Positions 1 to 6,703 of a stretch of 9,983 nucleotides of DNA are shown piece by piece. The notes under the pieces were generated by a model. It had not been told where the DNA came from. It was given only the letters and a program-made list of their open reading frames with translations, and made no database searches. The position numbers and the translations under genes are program-made. How positions within the stretch are numbered: position 1 is the first letter of the stretch; each line of letters begins with the position of its first letter. This DNA comes from Clostridiales bacterium (GTDB taxonomy: Bacteria > Bacillota > Clostridia > Oscillospirales > Oscillospiraceae), in the NCBI GenBank assembly GCA_003533405.1, contig DQDL01000074.1, positions 6,403 to 16,385 of the forward strand, read 5' to 3'.

Positions 1-803
1 TGGGCAAGATAAAAAAATCCGGCTATCAGTCGCTCGACAAGGGTCTCGGCCGCAGCAGCATGATCGCACACGAGATGCGCATGCACCGCAACTACGATGT
101 CATCATCGCAGGCGGCAAGGCATTCAACCCCTTCTACTGCGCATCCTTCGGCGTGGAGGAAAAGGTTTTGTACAATGTCGGTCTACCTAGAATGGACATG
201 CTGCGGGAAAACACCGAAAAATGCCGTAAGCAGTTTTTTGAGGCTTATCCCGAGCTTGAGGGCAAGAAGATCATCCTCTACGCCCCCACCTTCCGCAAGG
301 GTGAGATATTAGACCCCAAGGCCATTGTCGATGCCTTTGACTTTAACGGCGAGCAGATGCTTATCATAAAGCGCCACCCCAACCAGCGCTTAAATGAGGA
401 AAACCTCGGCAGCGCAATGACCTGCGATGATGTGCCGACAAGCACCGTGCTGTCTGTGTGCGACTGCGTCATAACCGACTACTCGGCTATCACCATCGAG
501 GCTGCGATACTGCACAAGCCGGTGTATTTTTACCTGTTTGACCTTGAGGATTACCTGAGCCGCAACGGGCTGAATGTCCTGCTGTCCGACGAATTTCCCG
601 ACAGCGTTTTCTATGAGCCTAAAAAGCTCTTTGAAAGCATCGCAAGCGGCGTGTACGACTACGATAACTACAAGCGTTTCTGCGAAAAATATCTCCCCGA
701 GCAGAGCGGCCGAGCCACCGACAAGATAGCCGCTTTGATAATCGACTGTATGAGGAGGGATAAACATGAGGCGATCTCTGAACGCATTTCTGAGCAAAAT
801 TGA
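1..803 (+). CDS. CDP-glycerol glycerophosphotransferase family protein (5' end missing)
   Basis: The reading frame is open from the first full codon at position 3, so the gene starts before the window. The first visible Met is at 60, with 247 residues from there. Family marks, counted from that Met: ILYAPTFRKG at 72-81, KRHP at 104-107, VITDYSAITIEAA at 137-149 and KPVYFYLFDLEDY at 153-165. These are the signature blocks of the TagB/TagF-type C-terminal catalytic domain (Glyphos_transf, GT-B-like). Enzymes of this family move glycerol-phosphate, or in relatives ribitol-phosphate, from a CDP-activated donor onto a membrane-linked acceptor at the inner face of the membrane. The visible part is only the catalytic half, so priming enzyme (TagB-like) and polymerase (TagF-like) cannot be told apart, and the exact polyol is inferred. 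The last 38 nt overlap the next gene. Its neighbours, an ATP-grasp, a nucleotidyltransferase and a polymer exporter, fit wall polymer or capsule synthesis. Confidence 0.88.
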   Translation, partial: GKIKKSGYQSLDKGLGRSSMIAHEMRMHRNYDVIIAGGKAFNPFYCASFGVEEKVLYNVGLPRMDMLRENTEKCRKQFFEAYPELEGKKIILYAPTFRKGEILDPKAIVDAFDFNGEQMLIIKRHPNQRLNEENLGSAMTCDDVPTSTVLSVCDCVITDYSAITIEAAILHKPVYFYLFDLEDYLSRNGLNVLLSDEFPDSVFYEPKKLFESIASGVYDYDNYKRFCEKYLPEQSGRATDKIAALIIDCMRRDKHEAISERISEQN

Positions 804-1815
804 ACTTATTGCACTGTGGATAGTCAGAATTTTGTTTGCGCCCGACCACTTCGGCGTAGGCTTCTTTAAGCGCATCAAATACTGCATCCACGGCGGCTTT
901 ATGCCCGATCAGGTCGCAATGTACGACCTGCCGCACAGGGGCACAAAGGAGTACCTTTCCGAATTTGACTGGCACAAATCCCGCAACATAAATGAGCCGT
1001 ACAGCTCGCTTTTAAACAACAAGGTTGTTTTCGGCCAGATGGTTGAGCGCTACTGCCCCTCGCCGGAGATCTATGCGATAAAGCACGGCAAGCGCCTTGT
1101 CGGCATGAACGGCAGAACCATAAACGACTATGCAGATCTTATTCCCCTGCTGCACGAGGTCAAGGCCTTTGTCGTAAAGCCCGTGTGCGCAGGAAAGGGC
1201 AACGATATCCACATAGTAAAATTTAACGGCAAGGGCATTATGCTCAACAACCAGCCGTCAAGTGAGGATGAACTCATCGCCTGCCTTAAAAAGGGTAAGG
1301 AGTGGTTCGTGTGCGCATACGCCCATCAGGCCGATTACCTTAACACCATCTACCCCAACTCGGCAAACACCCTGCGCATGATAGTCCTGCGCAATAACGA
1401 CACGAACAAGCTTGAGCTGTGCTTTGCCGTGCAGCGCATCGGCGCATCGTGGACAGGCGCCGTTGATAACGGCAGCAAGGGCGGCCTTATCGCAAATGTC
1501 GATATCGGGACCGGCATGATGAGCGAAGCCCGCACTCTGCATAATCTCACGGTCTACGAGGCCCACCCCGACACCCGTGCGCAGATAAAGGGTACGGTCA
1601 TCCCGAATTGGGAGAACATCAAGGCCGATGTCGTGCGTGTGTCAAACGAGTTTCCGTATCTGGACATCATCGCATGGGACATTCTGCCCACGGCGGAGGG
1701 CTTCACGGTCATTGAGGCCAACACCTCCTCGGGCGTGAACATTATTCAGCTTTGGGGGCCGCAGCGCAACGGCAGGCTCGGTCAGTTTTATCGTGAGCAC
1801 GGTGTGATCAAATGA
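766..1815 (+). CDS. Sugar-transfer-associated ATP-grasp protein
   Basis: A 349-residue cytoplasmic protein. The start at ATG 766 is supported by AGGAGG at 753-758 inside the preceding gene, so the two genes overlap by 38 nt and are probably translationally coupled. The N-terminal 25 residues are hydrophobic and basic and may touch the membrane. From about residue 85 the chain reads as an ATP-grasp fold. VVKP with K138 and the following glycine-rich AGKGND (142-147) fit the ATP-binding lysine and loop. NTLRMIVLR (201-209), AWDILP (303-308) and IEANTSSG (316-323) fit the metal- and nucleotide-binding acidic residues near the end of such domains. The pattern matches the family named sugar-transfer-associated ATP-grasp, found in surface polysaccharide loci. 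ATP-grasp enzymes join a carboxylate to an amine or similar group through an acyl-phosphate. The substrate here is unknown; adding an amino acid or other decoration to the polymer or its precursor is inference from context. Confidence 0.82.
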   Translation: MRRSLNAFLSKIELIALWIVRILFAPDHFGVGFFKRIKYCIHGGFMPDQVAMYDLPHRGTKEYLSEFDWHKSRNINEPYSSLLNNKVVFGQMVERYCPSPEIYAIKHGKRLVGMNGRTINDYADLIPLLHEVKAFVVKPVCAGKGNDIHIVKFNGKGIMLNNQPSSEDELIACLKKGKEWFVCAYAHQADYLNTIYPNSANTLRMIVLRNNDTNKLELCFAVQRIGASWTGAVDNGSKGGLIANVDIGTGMMSEARTLHNLTVYEAHPDTRAQIKGTVIPNWENIKADVVRVSNEFPYLDIIAWDILPTAEGFTVIEANTSSGVNIIQLWGPQRNGRLGQFYREHGVIK

Positions 1816-2408
1816 AATATGTTATTATGGCAGACGGCAAGGGCAGCCGTTGGAACAACTACATGGGGCTGACAAAGCACAACATCCGCATCGGCGGCGA
1901 GACGCTGCTTGAGCGCACGGTGCGGCTCCTGCATGAGTATGACGACGCCGCCGAGGTCATCATCACCTCGCATAACACGCAGCTTCACATCGACGGTGCC
2001 GAGCGTTACGAGCCGAAGAACAATGTGCTTGAGATCGACCGCTTCACGGCAGAGCTTATCGGCGATAATATGTGCTTTCTCTACGGCGATGTGTACTACT
2101 CCGAGGAAGCGATAAAAACCATCGTCCAAAACGCCGGAGCGGAGCGACTGCTGTTTATCGGCAGTCACAAGAGCATATGTGCCGTTTTGATAAAAGACGG
2201 TGCGCTGTTTAAGTCGCTGTACGAGACTATACGCAGCATGTACCTTGACGGCAGGATAACAGAGTGCAAGGGCTGGCAGGTGTATCACCTGTACGCCGGA
2301 CTGCCGCTTGAAAGCCGTGAGATAGGCCGTGGGTATCTTATAACCGACAGCTTCACAAGGGATTTCAACTCCCCCGACGACTATAACGAATTTATCGCAG
2401 GGCAATGA
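1812..2408 (+). CDS. Small GT-A nucleotidyltransferase (MobA/LicC/IspD-like fold)
   Basis: A 198-residue protein whose ATG overlaps the previous stop as ATGA (1812-1815). There is no strong ribosome site of its own, which points to translational coupling. The N-terminus MADGKGSRW (residues 6-14) is the nucleotide-binding G-x-G-x-R loop of NTP transferases, followed by GLTKHNIRIGGETLLERTV (19-37) with the usual lysine and the 'LLERTV' helix. LYGDVYYSEEA (about 89-99) supplies the metal-binding Asp. Such enzymes activate a sugar-phosphate, polyol-phosphate or choline-phosphate with CTP or another NTP. At 198 residues it is shorter than IspD/TarI (about 230) and has 'MADGKGSR' rather than the common 'AAGxGxR'. 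Its place after a CDP-glycerol-type transferase suggests that it makes the activated building block, but the substrate cannot be read from sequence. Confidence 0.78.
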   Translation: MKYVIMADGKGSRWNNYMGLTKHNIRIGGETLLERTVRLLHEYDDAAEVIITSHNTQLHIDGAERYEPKNNVLEIDRFTAELIGDNMCFLYGDVYYSEEAIKTIVQNAGAERLLFIGSHKSICAVLIKDGALFKSLYETIRSMYLDGRITECKGWQVYHLYAGLPLESREIGRGYLITDSFTRDFNSPDDYNEFIAGQ

Positions 2409-2424
2409 TAAACCCTGCGATAAA
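2391..2424 (+). terminator. Hairpin across the nucleotidyltransferase stop codon, possible weak terminator
   Basis: TTTATCGCAGGG (2391-2402) and CCCTGCGATAAA (2413-2424) form a perfect 12-bp stem with a 10-nt loop that holds the TGA stop (2406-2408). It is followed by AATTTGTG, a poor U-tract, so full termination is doubtful. It may act as a partial terminator or an RNA-stabilising or processing site between the synthesis genes and the exporter genes. Confidence 0.5.
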
Positions 2425-2431
2425 AATTTGT

Positions 2432-2461
2432 GTAGAAATATACACGGTTATATGCTATAAT
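2432..2461 (+). promoter_or_regulatory. Extended -10 promoter for the ABC exporter genes
   Basis: TATAAT at 2456-2461 is a perfect -10 and is preceded by TGC (2453-2455), the extended -10 element. The best -35 at the right distance is weak (GTAGAA, 2432-2437, 18-nt spacer), which an extended -10 can offset. Transcription would start near 2468, leaving a leader of about 34 nt before ATG 2502 with AAGGAGA at 2486-2492. Confidence 0.6.
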
Positions 2462-2501
2462 GGCAAATTGACATTATGAATTCTCAAGGAGAATTGTTCA
2501 T

Positions 2502-3266
2502 ATGACGGAAAAAACGACAAATCGCTTTCTGCTCGCAGAGCTTATAAGGCGAGACTTTATCAAGAAGTATAAGCGCACGACGCTGGGCATTCTGTGGAGC
2601 GCACTTGCCCCGCTTTTCCTGCTTATCACGATGGATATAGTGTTCGGCGCATTTTTCGGATTGAACCTGCCGCACTACACCATTTATCTGTTTTCGGGTC
2701 TGCTGCTGTTTAACTACTTCAGCAATATCACCCGCAACTCCATGAGCGTTCTGTATATAAACGCACCCATTTACAGCAAGGTGCCCGTGCCGAAGCTGTA
2801 TTTTCTGTTCTCGCACAGCGTTGCAAACTTCATCGATTTTCTCGTGTCGCTCGCGGTGTTTTTCATTTTTGTTGCCATCGACGGCATCACCTTTAAGCTG
2901 AACTTCTTCATGCTCATTTACCCCATCATATGCCTGTTCTTCATCAACTTCGGCATATGCATGCTCCTGAGCTCACTGTATATTTTCTTCCGTGATATAA
3001 GCTACCTGTGGCCGGTCATCTGCCGCATAATCATGTATTCGTCGGCTATCTTCTACGATGCCTCCATCCTGCCGGGGCTTCTGCGCAGGCTTTTAACCTG
3101 CAATCCCCTGTACATGTGCATCGATTACTTCAGGCAGCTCATCATCCACTCCACCGTGCCCTCGGTATCGTACCACATAATTCTGCTCGTCATGACGCTT
3201 CTTTGCATGGTCATCGGCGGCTACACCTACTACATCAGCCGCGACAAGATCGCACTGTATGTTTAA
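2502..3266 (+). CDS. ABC-2 type polysaccharide/teichoic acid export permease (TagG/Wzm-like)
   Basis: A 254-residue membrane protein, of typical length for this family. ATG 2502 has AAGGAGA at 2486-2492 with 9-nt spacing. The N-terminal cytoplasmic stretch RDFIKKYKRTTLGILWSALAP (residues 17-37) is the family's marker ahead of the first membrane helix. Hydrophobic segments lie at about 30-50, 61-78, 108-127, 136-160, 170-188 and 224-244, giving six helices. NPLYMCIDYFRQLI (201-214) is the conserved loop before the last helix. It forms the channel half of an exporter that moves lipid-linked polymers across the cytoplasmic membrane, paired with the ATPase that starts 11 nt downstream. Its stop TAA sits inside that gene's ribosome site (TAAGGAGG, 3264-3271), so the two are surely cotranslated. 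The cargo is inferred from the upstream glycerophosphotransferase. Confidence 0.9.
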   Translation: MTEKTTNRFLLAELIRRDFIKKYKRTTLGILWSALAPLFLLITMDIVFGAFFGLNLPHYTIYLFSGLLLFNYFSNITRNSMSVLYINAPIYSKVPVPKLYFLFSHSVANFIDFLVSLAVFFIFVAIDGITFKLNFFMLIYPIICLFFINFGICMLLSSLYIFFRDISYLWPVICRIIMYSSAIFYDASILPGLLRRLLTCNPLYMCIDYFRQLIIHSTVPSVSYHIILLVMTLLCMVIGGYTYYISRDKIALYV

Positions 3267-3277
3267 GGAGGTGCGCA

Positions 3278-4726
3278 ATGAAAGATAATAAGGTTCTTAT
3301 ACTTGACAATGTCTCCGTCAGATACCGCAAGCGTGATTCACGAGCGACTGCGGATATCTTCCGGCGGCTCATGGGCAAGGAAAAGAGGAATAACGAGTTC
3401 TGGGCGCTCAAAAATGTGTCGTTCAGCCTCGAAAAGGGCGATATGCTCGGCGTTATCGGCAAAAACGGTGCAGGTAAATCGACGATGATGAAGGCCATCA
3501 GCGGCACGCTCTGCCCCGCCTCCGGCACGATAGAAAAAGAGGGCAAGCTGTGCGCCCTGCTTGAGCTCGGCGCAGGCTTTGACCAGGACATGACCGTCAA
3601 GGAAAATGTCTACCTGCGCGGTGCGCTCTTAGGCTACTCCAAGGAATTTATCGACGGCAAATATGACGAGATAATCGACTATGCGGACATGCGTGAGTTT
3701 GAGGACAGCCCCTTCCGCACGCTCTCATCGGGCATGAAGTCCCGTATCGCATTCTCCATTGCGAGCATGGTCGAGCCCGACATGATAATCCTTGACGAGA
3801 TCTTCGCCGTCGGCGACGGCGACTTCCGCAAGAAAAGCCAGAAAACCATGCAGAATATCATCGCAAACGGCGATACAACGGCACTCATGGTCTCCCACTC
3901 GATGCAGACGGTGCGTGACCAGTGCAACAAGGTGCTGTGGCTCGACAGGGGCAGAATGGTCATGTTCGGCGACCCCAAGACCGTTTGCGACGCATACGCA
4001 GAGTATCTCAACACCGGAAAGCTCCCCGAAACGGAGTCTCTCAAGGCCACCGAGAAAAACCCGACGAATAAGATGGCAAAGACCAAGGGCAAGATATTCG
4101 GCGAAGTGATGATATACCTGCTTTTGCTGATGTTTACCCTCGGCGGCATATTCTTCTGGTCGCAGTACGACCTGTTCAGGGCGTATTTCATTGCCAAGGA
4201 CTCGACCCCCGAGCAGATAATGCAGGTCGTGGACGATTACCGTGACGAGGCAAACGAGCTTCTGGAGGCGGACATTTCCGGCTGGAACACCGAAGTGCTG
4301 GATAACTGCACCGAGGATATTCTGAACGAAAAAGCCACGATAAAAGAGGTCGCCAAAGAGCTCGTCGGCGATTCGTTCGAGCCGGGCAGCCGTGAATACC
4401 GCCGCTCGCTTGCGGCAGCGGAGCTTGCCGTAACGAAGCAGTATTACTCCGACCGCTGCGAAAGAATGCTCGCCGATATCAAGGCCGAGTACGACGCTCT
4501 GCCCGAGGATGGCCGTCCGAGCCTTCTCATGTACACCTACGGCGACCGCCAGCAGTTCTTTAATCTTGAGAAGAAGTGCGATGATGCCGTGCAGGATGTC
4601 ATTGAGGAAGTGCGCTCTCAGCTCAAAAAGGAGCACTACCCCGAGGAATACGCAGACAAAATTTTCAACGCTTACAAGTCCGAAAAGGGCTATATGATAG
4701 CGTATTACATGGAAAATTTGAAATAA
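3278..4726 (+). CDS. Polymer-export ABC ATPase (TagH/Wzt-like) fused to a membrane anchor and C-terminal helical domain
   Basis: A 482-residue protein. ATG 3278 is chosen because AAGGAGG (3265-3271) precedes it; the in-frame opening further upstream runs through the permease gene. Residues 1-245 are a full nucleotide-binding domain: Walker A GKNGAGKST (61-69), signature LSSGM (149-153), Walker B MIILDE (169-174), D-loop AVGD (177-180) and H-loop SHS (206-208). The basic linker (about 255-272) leads to one membrane helix (274-294). About 185 residues of charged, mainly helical sequence follow (295-482), with no motif I recognise. TagH of Bacillus also has a membrane helix and an outside domain after its ATPase, so the layout has precedent. 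The tail here shows no SH3-like pattern and may contact the polymer or wall outside the membrane; that is inference. It drives export with the permease upstream. Confidence 0.9.
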   Translation: MKDNKVLILDNVSVRYRKRDSRATADIFRRLMGKEKRNNEFWALKNVSFSLEKGDMLGVIGKNGAGKSTMMKAISGTLCPASGTIEKEGKLCALLELGAGFDQDMTVKENVYLRGALLGYSKEFIDGKYDEIIDYADMREFEDSPFRTLSSGMKSRIAFSIASMVEPDMIILDEIFAVGDGDFRKKSQKTMQNIIANGDTTALMVSHSMQTVRDQCNKVLWLDRGRMVMFGDPKTVCDAYAEYLNTGKLPETESLKATEKNPTNKMAKTKGKIFGEVMIYLLLLMFTLGGIFFWSQYDLFRAYFIAKDSTPEQIMQVVDDYRDEANELLEADISGWNTEVLDNCTEDILNEKATIKEVAKELVGDSFEPGSREYRRSLAAAELAVTKQYYSDRCERMLADIKAEYDALPEDGRPSLLMYTYGDRQQFFNLEKKCDDAVQDVIEEVRSQLKKEHYPEEYADKIFNAYKSEKGYMIAYYMENLK

Positions 4727-4731
4727 TCCCA

Positions 4732-4770
4732 ACAAAACGGCAGAGTTCGTATTCTGCCGTTTTGTAATAT
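4732..4770 (+). terminator. Rho-independent terminator after the exporter, symmetrical
   Basis: ACAAAACGGCAGA (4732-4744) pairs perfectly with TCTGCCGTTTTGT (4753-4765) around an 8-nt loop. The GC core CGGCAGA/TCTGCCG is followed by TTTTGTAATAT, and on the opposite strand by TTTTGTTG, so it can stop transcription in both directions. It begins 6 nt after the ABC ATPase stop codon. Confidence 0.85.
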
Positions 4771-4783
4771 GTAAATATATAAT

Positions 4784-4812
4784 TTGACAAAGTTTGTTCA
4801 GGGGTATATTAT
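4784..4812 (+). promoter_or_regulatory. Near-consensus sigma-A promoter for the acyl-CoA ligase
   Basis: TTGACA (4784-4789) is a perfect -35. TATTAT (4807-4812) lies 17 nt further on as the -10 and matches five of six bases. Transcription would begin near 4818-4820, giving a leader of about 30 nt. The good match suggests a strong promoter that may need a repressor (see the palindrome at 4802-4816). Confidence 0.75.
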
Positions 4813-4816
4813 ACCC
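4802..4816. promoter_or_regulatory. 15-bp palindrome over the -10 box, candidate operator
   Basis: GGGTATA-T-TATACCC is a perfect inverted repeat with 7-bp arms and a 1-bp centre, and it contains the whole -10 of the ligase promoter. A dimeric repressor bound here would block RNA polymerase. No regulator gene is visible in the window. An AT-rich -10 can look partly palindromic by chance, but the matching GGG/CCC ends make this less likely. Confidence 0.5.
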
Positions 4817-4850
4817 TTATGTGAATTTTTGTGCAAAAAGGATAGAGTGT

Positions 4851-6587
4851 ATGGAAAATATAACAGCCAAGACCCCTTGGAAGGATCACCTCGGTGAGGT
4901 TCCCTTCCACCTCGACTATTTTGAAGGCTCGATGTTCGAGGCCGTGGCCGCAATAGCCGAAAAGCACCCCAACAACGTCGCATTCGACTTCATGGGAAGG
5001 TCAACGACCTATAAAACGCTCGTCAAAGAGATCGAGCAGTGCGCCAAGGCGCTCAAGACCATCGGTGTGCGTGAGGGCGACAGGGTCACGATCGCAATGC
5101 CCAACTGCCCGCAGGCCATCCAGATGTTCTACGCCGTCAATCTCGTCGGCGGCATCTGCAATATGATCCATCCCCTGTCGGCGGAAAAGGAGATAGAGTT
5201 CTATCTCAATGCCTCGGAGTCCGTCACGGCGATAACCCTCGACCAGTTTTACAACAAGTTTGAGAACATCCGCCACAACACCAAGGTCGTCAACATTATT
5301 ATCGCAAGCATCAAGGACGAGCTTTCAAAGCCCGTCAAGGCGGGCTACATGCTCACCGAGGGACGCAAGGTCAAGAAGATTCCCGATGACGCTCCCGTCA
5401 TCCGCTGGAAGGACTTCCTGCACCTGAGCTGCCACTGCTTCTACAACTACAAGGTCGAGCGCAAGGGCTCGGATCCCGCAGTCATTCTCTATTCCGGCGG
5501 CACGACCGGTACGACAAAGGGCATCCTGCTTTCCAACAAGAACTTCAACGCTCTCGGCCAGCAGGTCATCGCCGCAAACCCCATGTTCCGTGTCGGTGAC
5601 AAGATGCTCGCCGCAATGCCGCTGTTCCACGGCTTCGGTCTGGGTGTCTGCGTGCACACGATGCTCTCTCAGGGCGGCCGCTGCATCCTCATCCCGAGGT
5701 TCACCGCCGAGACCTACGCAAAGCAGATAGTTAAGTATAAGTGCAACTTCATCGCCGGCGTTCCCACGCTTTACGAAGCGCTGCTGCGCCTGCCGTCGAT
5801 GGAAAATGCCGACCTCAGCTCGCTCAAGGGCGTGTTCTCCGGCGGCGACAGTCTGTCGATAGAGCTTAAAAAGAAGTTTGACAAGTTCCTGTACGACCAC
5901 AATGCCAAGATACAGATCCGTGAGGGTTTCGGCACGACCGAGTGTGTCACGGCATCCTGCCTCACTCCGCCGCACATGGCCAAGGAAGGCAGCATCGGTC
6001 TGCCCTTCCCCGACACTTATTATAAGATAGTCGAACCCGGCACCGACAAGGAAGTACCCTACGGCACCGAGGGCGAGATACTCATCGCAGGCCCCACGGT
6101 CATGATGGAATATGTCGGTCACCCCGAGGAGACGGCGCAGACCCTGCGCAAGCACGATGACGGTCTGACTTGGATATATACGGGCGACCTCGGCACGATG
6201 GACGATGAGGGCTTTATATACTTCCGCGGCCGTGCAAAGCGCATGATAATCACCTCCGGCTACAATGTCTACCCCGGGCAGCTAGAGAACATCATCGATG
6301 CGCACGAGTTTGTCCACATGAGCTGCGTCATCGGCGTTCCCGATCCGTACAAGATGCAGAAGGTCAAGGCCTTTGTCATGCTCAAGCCCGGCATTCCGGC
6401 AAATGACGACACCAAGGAGGCCATTTTGGCCTACTGCCGCAAGAACATCGCAAAGTATGCGATGCCGTATGACATCGAGTTCAGGACCGAGCTTCCCAAG
6501 ACGCTCGTAGGCAAGGTCGCCTACCGCAAGCTCGAAGAGGAGGAGGCCGCCAAGCGTGCCGCCGCCGAGGAGAAATCGGAAGCGTAA
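4851..6587 (+). CDS. AMP-forming acyl-CoA ligase (class I adenylate-forming enzyme)
   Basis: A 578-residue cytoplasmic enzyme. ATG 4851 is preceded by AAGGA (4838-4842) at 8-nt spacing. An in-frame TTG at 4794 lies between the -35 and -10 boxes and cannot be the start. The core motifs are complete: A3 phosphate loop YSGGTTGTTKG (214-224), A5 GFGTTE (359-364), A7 YTGDLG (443-448), A8 hinge FRGRAKRMIITSGYNVYP (458-475) and A10 PKTLVGKVAYRKL (549-561) with the catalytic lysine K555. It activates a carboxylic acid with ATP to an acyl-AMP and then to acyl-CoA; the MPLFHGFGLG block (256-265) fits fatty or medium-chain acid ligases. The substrate is not readable. The last 18 residues are a charged Glu/Ala/Lys tail beyond the usual end. 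It appears to be transcribed alone, with its own promoter and terminator. Confidence 0.9.
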   Translation: MENITAKTPWKDHLGEVPFHLDYFEGSMFEAVAAIAEKHPNNVAFDFMGRSTTYKTLVKEIEQCAKALKTIGVREGDRVTIAMPNCPQAIQMFYAVNLVGGICNMIHPLSAEKEIEFYLNASESVTAITLDQFYNKFENIRHNTKVVNIIIASIKDELSKPVKAGYMLTEGRKVKKIPDDAPVIRWKDFLHLSCHCFYNYKVERKGSDPAVILYSGGTTGTTKGILLSNKNFNALGQQVIAANPMFRVGDKMLAAMPLFHGFGLGVCVHTMLSQGGRCILIPRFTAETYAKQIVKYKCNFIAGVPTLYEALLRLPSMENADLSSLKGVFSGGDSLSIELKKKFDKFLYDHNAKIQIREGFGTTECVTASCLTPPHMAKEGSIGLPFPDTYYKIVEPGTDKEVPYGTEGEILIAGPTVMMEYVGHPEETAQTLRKHDDGLTWIYTGDLGTMDDEGFIYFRGRAKRMIITSGYNVYPGQLENIIDAHEFVHMSCVIGVPDPYKMQKVKAFVMLKPGIPANDDTKEAILAYCRKNIAKYAMPYDIEFRTELPKTLVGKVAYRKLEEEEAAKRAAAEEKSEA

Positions 6588-6600
6588 AAATTTAAATCTG

Positions 6601-6625
6601 AAGCCGGTGCTTTGCACCGGCTTTT
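6601..6625 (+). terminator. Rho-independent terminator after the acyl-CoA ligase
   Basis: AAGCCGGTGC (6601-6610) and GCACCGGCTT (6614-6623) form a perfect 10-bp stem with a TTT loop. The run TTTT (6622-6625) follows the GC core. It lies 14 nt after the stop codon. Confidence 0.88.
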
Positions 6626-6629
6626 CAAC

Positions 6630-6658
6630 TTGCTAATAATTGCGGATAGTGGTATTAT
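6630..6658 (+). promoter_or_regulatory. Promoter for folC-ruvX
   Basis: TTGCTA (6630-6635) as -35 and TATTAT (6653-6658) as -10 are 17 nt apart, and TGG just before the -10 gives an extended -10. Expected start is near 6665, with a leader of about 40 nt. The -35 begins only 5 nt after the preceding terminator's T-run. Confidence 0.6.
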
Positions 6659-6703
6659 TCTTTTAAGTTTACGGGCAACTTATCACGCATTTGGAGAGAA
6701 ACA

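Noticed and set aside
2468..2473. Perfect TTGACA as a promoter -35
   Set aside because: No -10-like hexamer occurs 15-19 nt downstream, where the ribosome site and start codon lie.
3008..3277. Upstream in-frame extension of the ABC ATPase
   Set aside because: It would overlap most of the permease C-terminus, its sequence is low-quality His/Arg-rich, and AAGGAGG at 3265-3271 marks ATG 3278.
3725..4735. Long open frame on the minus strand opposite the ABC ATPase (also 5325-6155, 6683-7618 and 1788-2405 on the minus strand)
   Set aside because: These mirror the codon bias of strong plus-strand genes, show no domain pattern and have no ribosome site of note.
4794..4850. TTG start giving the acyl-CoA ligase 19 more residues
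   Set aside because: The codon lies between the -35 and -10 boxes of the promoter, upstream of the expected transcript start, and ATG 4851 has a ribosome site.
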